DNA from: an uncultured Clostridia bacterium
Lineage (GTDB): Bacteria > Bacillota > Clostridia > Lachnospirales > CAG-274
NCBI GenBank assembly: GCA_947585865.1
Contig: CANPXH010000007.1
Coordinates: 1-64,000 of the forward strand
Reading direction: 5' to 3'
DNA: 64,000 nt
Shown here: in pieces, positions 18,670-26,505 of the stretch
Position numbering within the stretch: position 1 is the stretch's first letter
Layout of the letters: the number at the start of each line of letters is the position of its first letter
Translations under genes and position numbers: made by a program
Notes under the pieces: model-generated
Database searches by the model: none
Told to the model about the DNA's origin: nothing
What the model saw: only the letters and a program-made list of their open reading frames with translations

Positions 18670-19515
18670 ATGCAATGCAGACTTGTTGTAAACGGCTTTC
18701 TCAGCAGCAGCAAGTTCAGTGAAATATACGCTTGGCTCAAGGCCGCCTTTGAAAAAAGAGGCCATGATATGACCGTATGCACCAACATAGAGCTTGCCTT
18801 TGAAAAAACCGCCGTCACCGAACCGATACTTTTTTGGGATAAAGATGTTACGCTTGCCAAAGGTCTTGAAGCTATGGGGCTCAGGCTCTTTAACAGCAGC
18901 CGTGCCATAGAGTATTGCGACAACAAGGCTCTTACATATATTGCTCTTAAGGACAAGGTGCCTATGCCCACGACCATACCTGCGCCTATGACATACAGAA
19001 ATATAGGCTATACCCACACGGAATTTGTGAAAAAAGCAGGAGATCTTTTGGGTTATCCCTTTGTTATAAAGGAATGCTTCGGCTCCTTCGGTCAGCAAGT
19101 ATATTTGGCAAAAGAGCCAAGTCAGGCTATGTCCATTGTCAAGAACACAAGAGAACCTCTTGTATTTCAAAAATTCATAGCCGAAAGCCAAGGCAAGGAC
19201 ATACGCATAAATGTTGTCGGCGGCAAGGCTCAGGCGGCCATGCTGCGCAGAAACGAAAAAGATTTCAGAGCAAACATCACAATAGGCGGCAAAATGGAGA
19301 AATACACACCTTCCGCCGAGGAGATAAATATTGCCGAATATGTATGCGATATACTGGGCTTGGATTTCGGCGGTGTAGACCTGCTTATTGGCAGCAGCGG
19401 GCCTCTTGTATGCGAGGTCAACTCCAACGCCCATTTTAAAAATATATATGACTGCACCAATATAAATATAGCAGATAAAATAGCGGAGCATATAGAAAAA
19501 TGTATGGATATATAG
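18670..19515 (+). CDS. RimK-type ATP-grasp ligase
   Basis: The 281-aa protein has the ATP-grasp layout: a lysine in YPFVIKECFGSFGQQV near residue 136, QKFIAESQGKDIRINVVGGK near residue 167, and the metal-binding segment DFGGVDLLIG ... VCEVNSNAHFKN near residue 240. These match RimK-like alpha-amino-acid or glutamate ligases. Start ATG 18670 follows AGAGGTGAT. It overlaps the next gene, another ATP-grasp protein, which in turn overlaps pfkA, so the three are translationally coupled. Substrate unknown; peptide or cofactor tailing are both possible. Confidence 0.85.
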   Translation: MQCRLVVNGFLSSSKFSEIYAWLKAAFEKRGHDMTVCTNIELAFEKTAVTEPILFWDKDVTLAKGLEAMGLRLFNSSRAIEYCDNKALTYIALKDKVPMPTTIPAPMTYRNIGYTHTEFVKKAGDLLGYPFVIKECFGSFGQQVYLAKEPSQAMSIVKNTREPLVFQKFIAESQGKDIRINVVGGKAQAAMLRRNEKDFRANITIGGKMEKYTPSAEEINIAEYVCDILGLDFGGVDLLIGSSGPLVCEVNSNAHFKNIYDCTNINIADKIAEHIEKCMDI

Positions 19516-20285
19516 TATATGAAAAAGCTGCCGCAATAAAAAACAGCACATATATACAGTGGTATATAGACAAATTCAAAAAAAAGGGCGCAGAACTAGA
19601 GCTTATATACACAGAGGATGTTGAAAAAGCAGGCAAGGCGGACTTTGCCATAGTCCGTGCCATTGCCCCGGATATCACCAAATACCTTGAAGGCTCGGGT
19701 ATTCGCTGCTTTAATAATTATTTTGTATCCCATATCACAAACGATAAGGCGCTTACATACAAATACGTATCCGAAAACGGCATAGAAATAATGGATGTTT
19801 ACGATACTGATGATATACCTGCATTTCCTGTGGTCATAAAGCCGCGCAGAAGCCACGGCGGAGACAGGGTATTTATGGTGCATTCCCTAAGCGAGCTTAA
19901 AGAAAAGCTCCCTCTTTATGAGGATAACGATATTGTTATACAAAAGGCAGCGTCGGATATAGGCAGGGATGTAAGAGTGTATATGATAGGCAAGGATATC
20001 ATATGCGCAATGCTAAGGCAATCGGACAGCGATATCAGAAGCAATTTCTGTCTCGGCGGAAGGGCTTCGGTATACGCCCTTTCAAAAAGCGAGACCGCCC
20101 TTGTCAGACGCATAGCCGGTCTTTTCGATTCCGATTTTATAGGCATAGACTTTGTTTTTAACAAGGGCAAGGCCGTGTTCAACGAAATAGAAGACGTGGT
20201 GGGCAGCCGTATGGTATATAGCTGCACAAATATAGATATAGTCCAATTATACGTAGAATATATATACAAGGAGATGACAACATGA
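19500..20285 (+). CDS. Second RimK-type ATP-grasp protein
   Basis: The 261-aa protein is a diverged paralogue of the preceding gene. Shared features are NDKALTYKYVSENG, FPVVIKPRRSHGGDRV, DIGRDVRVYMIGK and a C-terminal DFIGIDFVFNKGKAVFNEIEDVVGSR. The usual NSN of the metal site is here IED, so catalytic ability may be changed. It overlaps the upstream gene by 16 bases and pfkA by four. A heteromeric pair with the upstream protein is a plausible inference. Confidence 0.8.
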   Translation: MYGYIVYEKAAAIKNSTYIQWYIDKFKKKGAELELIYTEDVEKAGKADFAIVRAIAPDITKYLEGSGIRCFNNYFVSHITNDKALTYKYVSENGIEIMDVYDTDDIPAFPVVIKPRRSHGGDRVFMVHSLSELKEKLPLYEDNDIVIQKAASDIGRDVRVYMIGKDIICAMLRQSDSDIRSNFCLGGRASVYALSKSETALVRRIAGLFDSDFIGIDFVFNKGKAVFNEIEDVVGSRMVYSCTNIDIVQLYVEYIYKEMTT

Positions 20286-21355
20286 AAATAGGTATGTTAA
20301 CAAGCGGCGGTGACTGTCAGGGTCTGAACGCCACAATGAGAGGTGTTGCCAAAACGCTTTATGACAAGCTGGGAAAGGACATTGAGATATACGGTATTCT
20401 TGACGGCTACAAGGGTCTTATAGAAGGCAATTACAAGAAACTGAAAAGCAGGGATTTTTCGGGCATACTTACATTGGGCGGAACTATATTGGGCACATCC
20501 AGAAAGCCTTTCAAAAAGATGACCATAATAGAAGATGACGGCATAGATAAAGTGAAGGCAATGAAGGAAAACTACAAAAAAATGGATCTTGACTGCCTTG
20601 TTATACTTGGAGGAAACGGCACGCACAAGACAGCCAATCTCCTGAGCCAAGAGGGTCTTAATGTAGTTACGCTGCCCAAGACTATAGACAACGACCTTTG
20701 GGGCACAGACATTACATTCGGCTTTAATTCGGCGCTTGATGTGGCGACAGACGTTATAGACAGGATACACACCACCGCCACATCTCACGGCAGGATATTT
20801 GTAATAGAAATAATGGGTCACAAGGCTGGCTGGCTCACGCTTTATGCAGGCGTGGCAGGCGGCGCAGATATCATACTTTTGCCCGAGATACCATACGACA
20901 TAAAGAAAATAACCGATGAAATAGACAACCGTACAAAAGAAGGAAAAGGCTTCTCCATTATTGCCGTTGCCGAAGGCGCAATATCCTTGGAGGAAAGCAA
21001 AATGAACAAAAAGGAGTTCAAGGCACACAGAGCGGTTATGCCTCAGCCTTCTATATCCTACAGGGTAGCCGACGAAATAGCCGCCGCTTCCAGCCATGAA
21101 GTGCGGGTCGTGGTTCCCGGTCATATTCAAAGAGGCGGTGCGCCTAACGCCTATGACAGAGTATTGTCCACAAGATTCGGCGCAGGCGCTGCAGAGCTTA
21201 TTATGAAAAAACAATACGGCTATATGGTCGGTATGAAAAACGGCAGTATAGTTTCCGTTCCCCTTGAAGAGGTCGCAGGTAAGCTTAAAAATGTTCCTGC
21301 CGACAACGAGGTCATACTTACGGCAAGACATATAGGCATATCTTTCGGCGATTAA
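20282..21355 (+). CDS. pfkA: 6-phosphofructokinase
   Basis: The 357-aa PFK family protein shows TSGGDCQGLNATMRG at the N-terminus, GGNGTHKTA near residue 109, the catalytic PKTIDNDLWGTD near residue 131, and VVPGHIQRGG near residue 278. The glycine of GGNGT suggests ATP use, but the family's Mg-binding aspartate (GGDG) is Asn, and the lysine in PKTIDND is a feature often linked to the pyrophosphate type. Donor specificity is therefore uncertain. Start overlaps the ATP-grasp gene by four bases. Identification as a PFK is secure. Confidence 0.92.
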   Translation: MKIGMLTSGGDCQGLNATMRGVAKTLYDKLGKDIEIYGILDGYKGLIEGNYKKLKSRDFSGILTLGGTILGTSRKPFKKMTIIEDDGIDKVKAMKENYKKMDLDCLVILGGNGTHKTANLLSQEGLNVVTLPKTIDNDLWGTDITFGFNSALDVATDVIDRIHTTATSHGRIFVIEIMGHKAGWLTLYAGVAGGADIILLPEIPYDIKKITDEIDNRTKEGKGFSIIAVAEGAISLEESKMNKKEFKAHRAVMPQPSISYRVADEIAAASSHEVRVVVPGHIQRGGAPNAYDRVLSTRFGAGAAELIMKKQYGYMVGMKNGSIVSVPLEEVAGKLKNVPADNEVILTARHIGISFGD

Positions 21356-21413
21356 AAAAGATTTGAAAAAGTTGTCGTAATGTGTTATCATTAAGGTTAA
21401 GGGAGGCGTTTAT

Positions 21414-21797
21414 ATGGCTATTCAGGAATCGGGAGAAAATTATCTTGAAGCTATACTGATATTAAAGGAAAGAAACGGTTACGTTCGTTCCATAGATGTG
21501 GCTCATGAGCTGGGATTTTCAAAGCCCAGTGTAAGCCGTGCCATGTCTATACTCAAGAAGGAAGGACATATCGAAACTGACGGCCTTAACCAAATATTGC
21601 TTACGGAAAGCGGAAGAAAAATAGCCGAAACCATTTATGAAAGGCATCAGGTTCTTTCAAAGCTTCTTATCTCCCTCGGAGTTGATGAAAAAACCGCTGT
21701 TGCCGACGCCTGCAGGATAGAACACGTCATAAGTGCGGAATCCTTCGATAAGATAAAAGAAAGGTTCGATCTGTCAAATAAACGGCAGAATGAATAA
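21414..21797 (+). CDS. DtxR/MntR-family metal-dependent regulator
   Basis: The 127-aa protein has an N-terminal winged helix (NYLEAILILKERNGYVRSIDVAHELGFSKPSVSRAMSIL) and a dimerisation domain ending in CRIEHVISAESFDKI. It lacks the C-terminal SH3-like domain, as in short MntR-type proteins. Such repressors bind Mn(II) or Fe(II) and control metal uptake. AGGGAGG precedes the ATG. No metal transporter gene is next to it; trxA follows at 44 bases. Metal and targets are not shown by the sequence. Confidence 0.88.
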   Translation: MAIQESGENYLEAILILKERNGYVRSIDVAHELGFSKPSVSRAMSILKKEGHIETDGLNQILLTESGRKIAETIYERHQVLSKLLISLGVDEKTAVADACRIEHVISAESFDKIKERFDLSNKRQNE

Positions 21798-21841
21798 AAC
21801 AATCATTTTCTGATAAAACTAATGAAAAGAGAGGTGTTTTG

Positions 21842-22147
21842 ATGAGCGTTGTTGCTTTAACAAAGGATAATTTTGATGCGGAAGTGCTTAAGTGTGATAA
21901 GCCTGTGCTTGTGGACTTTTGGGCTGCATGGTGCGGACCCTGCCAAATGCTTTCTCCCGTCGTAGATAAGATCGCCGATGAAACCACAGCTATAAAAGTC
22001 GGCAAGGTAAATATAGACGAACAGCCTGAGCTTGCTCAACAATTCGGCGTTATGTCAATACCTACTCTTATTGTTTTCAGAAACGGCAAGCTTAGCAAAA
22101 AAAGTATAGGCGTTATTTCAAGAGAAGAAATTTTAAATCTCATATAA
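21842..22147 (+). CDS. trxA: Thioredoxin
   Basis: The 101-aa protein has the active site WAAWCGPC near residue 28, the cis-proline segment MSIPTLIVFRNG, and the normal thioredoxin length. It reduces protein disulfides in the cytoplasm. The ATG at 21842 is preceded by GAGAGGTGTTT; the track's TTG at 21839 is one codon earlier and less likely. A hairpin terminator overlaps the stop region. Confidence 0.95.
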   Translation: MSVVALTKDNFDAEVLKCDKPVLVDFWAAWCGPCQMLSPVVDKIADETTAIKVGKVNIDEQPELAQQFGVMSIPTLIVFRNGKLSKKSIGVISREEILNLI

Positions 22148-22164
22148 AAAGGGCTCAGCCCTTT
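22148..22164 (+). terminator. trxA terminator hairpin
   Basis: AAAGGGCT and AGCCCTTT form a short stem right after the stop codon. The same hairpin sequence recurs at 22402-22420, where it is followed by a longer T-run. The two copies bracket the structured repeat at 22230-22403. Confidence 0.7.
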
Positions 22165-22229
22165 CATACTGTAAAAAAAGTAAAATTTGACTCAAAATAT
22201 GAATTATCAAAGTAAACAGTTTGCAAAAT

Positions 22230-22403
22230 GCGTCGCAGACTTTTATCCGCAGGAGGAATTCACTTCCTCCGAGGACAGGAACTTTACTTATATTTTGGCA
22301 AATATGCCAAAATATAAGTAAACACGGCTGGTTCCTACCTTAGCTAAACTGAAAGAAATGCAAGCATTTCTTTCAAGCGTGTCGACTTTGTCGACACGCT
22401 GAA
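22230..22403 (+). repeat. Structured mobile repeat, copy 1
   Basis: This 174-bp element is nearly identical in outline to 30994-31170 (opposite strand). In order it has GCGTCGCAGACTTT, a GGAGGAA/TTCCTCC hairpin, GAGGACAGGAAC pairing with GGTTCCTACC across a long hairpin, a GAAAGAAATGC/GCATTTCTTTC hairpin, and a terminal TTCAAGCGTGTCGA hairpin ending in CTGAA. The inner hairpin differs completely in sequence between copies except for GCA/TGC next to the loop, yet pairs in both. It has no ORF. A structured RNA carried by a mobile element is the best reading; the HEARO (omega-RNA) class should be tested. Confidence 0.8.
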
Positions 22404-22424
22404 AAGGGCTCAGCCCTTTTTTTA
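22402..22424 (+). terminator. Terminator after structured repeat
   Basis: AAAAGGGCTCAGCCCTTTT is followed by more T's. It repeats the trxA terminator sequence and lies directly against the 3' end of the repeat element. Confidence 0.8.
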
Positions 22425-22437
22425 TTTTGGCTCGGTA

Positions 22438-22495
22438 TTAGCGACCCCACCGACAGCCCTGCGGGCTGCCGCCTTACCTTACTAAGGAAACCGTT
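22438..22495 (-). repeat. Dispersed GC-rich repeat
   Basis: Read on the minus strand this segment contains GTAAGG ... GCAGCCCGCAGGGC ... TCGGT, matching 2356-2400. The palindromic core GCCCTGCGGGC can form a small hairpin. The rest of 22496-22597 shows nothing I can name. Confidence 0.5.
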
Positions 22496-22599
22496 GTTGC
22501 GCCGAAGGATATATCGATCGGCCGAGGATTTCATCAAAGCTTAAAATACCCAAGTCTGAAAGACCGACAAAATACCCGTCGACCAAAATTACATAACAA

Positions 22600-22630
22600 A
22601 AAAAGAACCCCGATGTATTCATCGAAGCCC
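22600..22630 (-). terminator. Terminator of the tRNA operon
   Basis: On the minus strand, a CGATG/CATCG stem extended by wobble pairs is followed by TTCTTTTTTT. It lies just past the 3' end of the tRNA-Leu gene. Confidence 0.75.
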
Positions 22631-22637
22631 TTTTTAC

Positions 22638-22723
22638 TGCTCGAGACCGGAATCGAACCGGTACGGGATTTAACTCCCGCAGGATTTTAAGTCCTGTGCG
22701 TCTGCCAGTTCCGCCACTCGAGC
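22638..22723 (-). tRNA. tRNA-Leu (TAA)
   Basis: The 86-nt cloverleaf has acceptor arms GCTCGAG/CTCGAGC, the long variable arm expected for leucine, the T-loop GGTTCGATTCC, and a TAA anticodon in the loop ACTTAAAAT. No CCA is encoded. It is the last of three co-transcribed tRNA genes. Confidence 0.96.
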
Positions 22724-22759
22724 GTAAGCATAAAGAAAAATAATTCTTTATGCTAAAAA

Positions 22760-22832
22760 TGGGAACAACAGGGCTCGAACCTGTGACCCTCTGCTTGTAA
22801 GGCAGATGCTCTCCCAGCTGAGCTATGCTCCC
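22760..22832 (-). tRNA. tRNA-Val (TAC)
   Basis: The acceptor GGGAGCA pairs with TGTTCCC with one G-U pair. The D-arm AGCTCAGCTGGGAGAGC, the anticodon loop CCTTACAAG with TAC, and the T-loop GGTTCGAGCCC are intact. No CCA is encoded. Confidence 0.96.
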
Positions 22833-22837
22833 ATATA

Positions 22838-22914
22838 TGGCGACCTGGAAGGGGCTCGAACCCTCGACCTCTGGCGTGACAGGCCAGCGCTCTAACCAGC
22901 TGAGCTACCAGGCC
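22838..22914 (-). tRNA. tRNA-Asp (GTC)
   Basis: The acceptor GGCCTGG pairs with CCAGGTC (one G-U pair), the discriminator is G, and CCA is encoded. The anticodon loop CTGTCACG carries GTC. The T-loop is GGTTCGAGCCC. First gene of the tRNA operon. Confidence 0.96.
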
Positions 22915-22938
22915 ATATATTGACTAACAACATAATCT

Positions 22939-22967
22939 AGTATAATGCAAAATTTGTATTTTGTCAA
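22939..22967 (-). promoter_or_regulatory. Promoter of the tRNA operon
   Basis: On the minus strand TTGACA (22967-22962) and TATACT (22944-22939) are 17 bases apart, a near-consensus sigma-A promoter 25 bases before tRNA-Asp. Confidence 0.88.
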
Positions 22968-23080
22968 GCTTTTTTTATATTTTTCCTACATATATTTTTT
23001 TGCGATCCGCTAAGGATCGTTTCTTCCGATACTCTTTTAATGCTTTGATATTCAGGCATATTGCAAATGCCAAAGCATTA

Positions 23081-23118
23081 TTGATGAGATGAGTATATAT
23101 TACATCATCTCATCAATA
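23081..23118 (-). terminator. Hairpin at the end of a small ORF
   Basis: ATTGATGAGATGA and TCATCTCATCAAT form a 13-bp stem with a 12-base loop overlapping the last codons of the minus-strand ORF at 23100. There is little T-run, so it may be a weak terminator or mRNA-end stabiliser. Confidence 0.5.
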
Positions 23119-23318
23119 ACATTGTGCAAATGACATGGATATACCTTGTTTTCGCTGAGGCATTTAAAAATTCTGCAGGCCTCATCAAAGTTATCGGTTA
23201 TCCCTTTTGTTTTGGCGAATTCCACTACCTTGCCCTTATCTACGAGAGCTGATGAAAAACAAAACACATCTTCTTCATTATGCATAGAGATAAATACGCC
23301 AATATCTTCCTTTTCCAT
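23100..23318 (-). CDS. Hypothetical 72-aa protein
   Basis: The small acidic protein begins MEKEDIGVFISMHNEEDVFC and has no signal peptide or membrane segment. Two cysteines (CRIFKC) and a CHLH near the C-terminus could bind metal. A weak AGGGGGG lies 13 bases upstream. I do not recognise a family. It sits alone between the tRNA operon and the AI-2E permease gene, and could be spurious, although amino-acid composition looks protein-like. Confidence 0.5.
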   Translation of the reverse strand: MEKEDIGVFISMHNEEDVFCFSSALVDKGKVVEFAKTKGITDNFDEACRIFKCLSENKVYPCHLHNVIDEMM

Positions 23319-23483
23319 TTTGCATCATGTGCCCCCCTACATTTTCACTTTTGTAGTTCGTAATATATTTATATTTACTTTATATCATATATTATAACTT
23401 AATTAGGGGGTGATTTCATCATAAAACGTAAGTAAAAATACGACATAATTTTCTATATATAGTGTTTTAAGTTTTAAAAACTA

Positions 23484-24635
23484 CTACATATAGTTATTAA
23501 CATTTATATCCTTTTTATTTATTCGATTCCTTACCCAATCTCTCAGCAATGAATATACCACGGAGGATATTGGTATGAACACAAGCATACCGACTACTCC
23601 GAAAAGATTTCCGCCTATGGTGACTGCTACCAGCACCCATATAGACGGCAGTCCTACAGAATTGCCGACTACGTGGGGATATATAAGATTGCCCTCTATC
23701 TGCTGCAATATTATGAACACCACAAGGAAAATAAGCGCCTTTACGGGGCTTACCATAAGTATGAGAAAAGCGCCTATAAAGCAGCCTATAAATGCTCCTA
23801 CAAGCGGTATAAGGGCGGTAAAGCCTATTACAACTCCCACAAGAAGAGCATATGGCAATCTTATTATGCTCATTACCACAAAGAACAGTGTGCCCAAAAT
23901 AATAGCTTCCACGCACTGACCCGTTACAAATCTGTTAAAGGTCCTGCTTACAAGAGCGCCGATATAAAATATCCTTTTGCTTTTTTCTTCGGAAAACATA
24001 CAAAGTATAAGCTTTTTACACTGAACATGGAGCCTTTCCTTTTGAAGCAAAATATATACGGAAAATATAAACGCAATAACTACATTTACTGTAGTTGAAA
24101 AAATATTTGTAACAACGCCCAGAGTAGACGAAAGCATATCGCCTCCGCTTTTGAAAAACGAGCCTAAATAATTTGTGACTGAGCTCCAATCAAACTGATT
24201 AAAAAGATCTCTGACTTGCTTTTTAAAGTAATCATTATTTATTATATTGAGTATCCATGCCTCGGCTTTCGGCAAAAAGCGATATACCGTTGTTCCCAGC
24301 TCCTTTACGGTATCGGTAAGCTGAGGTACGACTACGGTAAACACGCCTGTGACCACCGCCGCTATTGCCGCAACGGAGAGCACAAGAGAGCACGGCCTTG
24401 CCAATTTTTTGATCAATTTGTTTTTCCTGTTTTTAAATATGACCCTTTCAAAAAATACCATGGGAATGTTCAGCAAAAACGCAAAAACTCCGCCCAATAT
24501 AAAAGGAAATATTATTTTGAATACCATTAATACATATATCGTCAATGTACCCAAATTTTGAAAAGCAGCCCATATCAAAGCAATAATAAAAAATATAAGA
24601 ACAATGCTTTTTATTGTTTTTTTATCTAAAGTCAT
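23484..24635 (-). CDS. AI-2E family transporter (PerM/TqsA-like)
   Basis: The 383-aa membrane protein has about eight predicted segments in the AI-2E family pattern: an N-terminal pair, a central soluble loop (VTDTVKELGTTVYRFLPKAEAWILN region), and a conserved C-terminal block LVGVVIGFTALIPLVGAFIGCFIGAF ... QQIEGNLIYPHVVGNSVGL. Members export diverse small molecules, and some act as Na+ or proton antiporters. Its start overlaps the DUF896 gene upstream by four bases. It lies at the end of the serS operon. Substrate unknown. Confidence 0.88.
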   Translation of the reverse strand: MTLDKKTIKSIVLIFFIIALIWAAFQNLGTLTIYVLMVFKIIFPFILGGVFAFLLNIPMVFFERVIFKNRKNKLIKKLARPCSLVLSVAAIAAVVTGVFTVVVPQLTDTVKELGTTVYRFLPKAEAWILNIINNDYFKKQVRDLFNQFDWSSVTNYLGSFFKSGGDMLSSTLGVVTNIFSTTVNVVIAFIFSVYILLQKERLHVQCKKLILCMFSEEKSKRIFYIGALVSRTFNRFVTGQCVEAIILGTLFFVVMSIIRLPYALLVGVVIGFTALIPLVGAFIGCFIGAFLILMVSPVKALIFLVVFIILQQIEGNLIYPHVVGNSVGLPSIWVLVAVTIGGNLFGVVGMLVFIPISSVVYSLLRDWVRNRINKKDINVNNYM

Positions 24636-24847
24636 GGCTTCACCTTTTCTATCTTAGTTTCGTTTCCTTCATCGTCAACGTAATACATATTATCAAGGTA
24701 ATCCTTCTTGAATCCTGCTCTGAAAAGCTCAAGATATTCTTTTCTCAAAGCGGCTCTTTCCTCAAGCTCATCCTTTGTAAGCCCTTCCGACTTATTCTTG
24801 GCAGCAAGCTCGTTTATTCTTTTTATAAGCTCATCCATCCTGCTCAC
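24632..24847 (-). CDS. DUF896 family protein (YnzC-like)
   Basis: The 71-aa helical protein has the family signature INELAAKNKSEGLTKDELEERAALRKEYLE near residues 10-40. YnzC homologues form a small three-helix bundle and are part of the SOS-linked yneA operon in Bacillus; here the gene lies between serS (9 bases upstream) and the AI-2E transporter (overlap). Function unknown. Confidence 0.9.
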   Translation of the reverse strand: MSRMDELIKRINELAAKNKSEGLTKDELEERAALRKEYLELFRAGFKKDYLDNMYYVDDEGNETKIEKVKP

Positions 24848-24856
24848 AACATCACC

Positions 24857-26143
24857 TTATTTCGTCGGCTTAAGTATGGTCTTGCCGCCCATATACGGCT
24901 GCAATGCCACAGGTATATTTACAGAACCATCTTTGTTCAAATTATTTTCAAGGAAAGCTATAAGCATTCTTGGAGGAGCAACGCAGGTGTTATTAAGAGT
25001 ATGAGCAAAATACTTGCCGTTTTTGCCGTGTACTCTTATCTTAAGACGTCTTGCCTGTGCGTCTCCCAAATTAGAACAGCTTCCCACCTCAAAATATTTC
25101 TGCTGTCTGGGAGACCATGCTTCCACATCAACGCTTTTTACCTTAAGATCGGCAAGGTCGCCTGAACAGCACTCCAGTGTCCTTACGGGTATATCAAGTG
25201 TCCTAAAGAAATCAACGGTATTCTGCCAAAGCTTGTCAAACCACATTTTGCTGTCCTCAGGCTGGCATACCACTATCATTTCTTGCTTTTCAAACTGATG
25301 TATTCTGTATACTCCTCTTTCCTCGATACCGTGTGCGCCCTTCTCTTTTCTGAAGCACGGAGAAAAGCTTGTGAGCGTCTGGGGAAGATCCTCGTCTTTA
25401 AGTATGGTATCTATGAACTTGCCTATCATAGAATGCTCGCTAGTGCCTATAAGATAAAGATCCTCGCCTTCTATCTTATACATCATGGAATCCATTTCGG
25501 CAAAGCTCATAACTCCGGTCACAACATTGCTTCTTATCATATACGGAGGAATACAATAGGTAAATCCTCTGTCTATCATAAAATCTCTGGCATAGGCTGT
25601 AACTGCGGAATGGAGCCTTGCTATATCTCCCATGAGATAATAAAATCCATTGCCCGCTACCTTGCCGGCGGAATCCAGATCTATACCGTTAAAGCTCTTC
25701 ATTATATCTGTGTGATATGGTATTTCAAAATCCGGCACAACAGGCTCTCCGTATCTCTGTACCTCTACATTCTCGCTGTCGTCTTTTCCTATAGGCACAC
25801 TTTCATCTATAATATTGGGAATAGTCATCATTATTTTAAGTATGTCGGCCTGTAATTTGGTTTCGTCTTCCTCAAGCTCTGCAAGTCTTTGTGCCTGAGC
25901 ATTCACCTGAGCCTTTACCTCTTCCGCCTCTTCCTTTTTGCCCTGACCCATAAGAGCGCCTATTTTCTTTGAAAGCTGCTTTCTGTCCGCTCTGAGACTG
26001 TCGGCTTCCTGCTGGGCGGCTCTTGCCCTGGCATCCAGTTCGATCACTTCATCAACAAGAGGAAGCTTACTATCCTGAAATTTTTTTCTGATGTTTTCCT
26101 TAACAACATCCGGGTTTTCTCTTAAAAATTTAATGTCGATCAT
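24857..26143 (-). CDS. serS: Seryl-tRNA synthetase
   Basis: This class II synthetase charges tRNA-Ser. The 428-aa length is standard. The N-terminal helical arm covers about residues 30-100. Catalytic motifs are visible: motif 2 in FRKEKGAHGIEERGVYRIHQFEK and motif 3 in NNTCVAPPRMLIAFLENN. Start ATG 26143 follows AGGAGG. A T-box leader upstream makes its expression depend on uncharged tRNA-Ser. Confidence 0.97.
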   Translation of the reverse strand: MIDIKFLRENPDVVKENIRKKFQDSKLPLVDEVIELDARARAAQQEADSLRADRKQLSKKIGALMGQGKKEEAEEVKAQVNAQAQRLAELEEDETKLQADILKIMMTIPNIIDESVPIGKDDSENVEVQRYGEPVVPDFEIPYHTDIMKSFNGIDLDSAGKVAGNGFYYLMGDIARLHSAVTAYARDFMIDRGFTYCIPPYMIRSNVVTGVMSFAEMDSMMYKIEGEDLYLIGTSEHSMIGKFIDTILKDEDLPQTLTSFSPCFRKEKGAHGIEERGVYRIHQFEKQEMIVVCQPEDSKMWFDKLWQNTVDFFRTLDIPVRTLECCSGDLADLKVKSVDVEAWSPRQQKYFEVGSCSNLGDAQARRLKIRVHGKNGKYFAHTLNNTCVAPPRMLIAFLENNLNKDGSVNIPVALQPYMGGKTILKPTK

Positions 26144-26159
26144 TTATATCCTCCTTAAT

Positions 26160-26460
26160 AATAAAAACCCAATATAACACAAGCTTTGCAAAATACGGCT
26201 CAAAGACGAATGATCATTTCTCTGCAGCTGTTGTTTTATAAAACTCAAGTAATATTGGGACGAATTTACCGTGTTGCCACCCAAATTGCAAGCAATGCCT
26301 GCCACTCATTACTGCTGTAAGGGGCTTACCCCTCGGCTCATCACCGAAAGCCTGCTATGCTCGAAAGGTGGAGAGCTGTATTCAATAACTGCCTTGCACC
26401 CGGCGGCAGCTCTCTGTATATCTACTACAGCTTATTCTTTCTCAAAGGCTTATATATAAG
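26160..26460 (-). promoter_or_regulatory. T-box leader of serS
   Basis: On the minus strand the leader carries the T-box core GGGTGGCAACACGG, with CGTCCCAA downstream closing the antiterminator. The stem I region has the GGTGCAAGGC segment with AGAGAGC before it, and candidate serine codons (AGC, TCT, TCC) in the stem I loop near 26375. A terminator is formed by CCCAATAT and ATATTGGG, followed by TTTTTATT, just before serS. Under serine starvation, uncharged tRNA-Ser would favour the antiterminator. Exact specifier codon not resolved. Confidence 0.9.
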
Positions 26461-26505
26461 AGTATAACACAGATTGAAATTTTTTCAAGTATAAATTTCC
26501 ATATT

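Noticed and set aside
18616-19551. 311-aa minus-strand ORF opposite the first ATP-grasp gene
   Set aside because: Antisense to a gene with clear ATP-grasp motifs; no promoter or ribosome site of its own.
20297-21391. 364-aa minus-strand ORF opposite pfkA
   Set aside because: It has no ribosome site or recognisable family and is fully antisense to a secure phosphofructokinase gene; a shadow of its codon bias.
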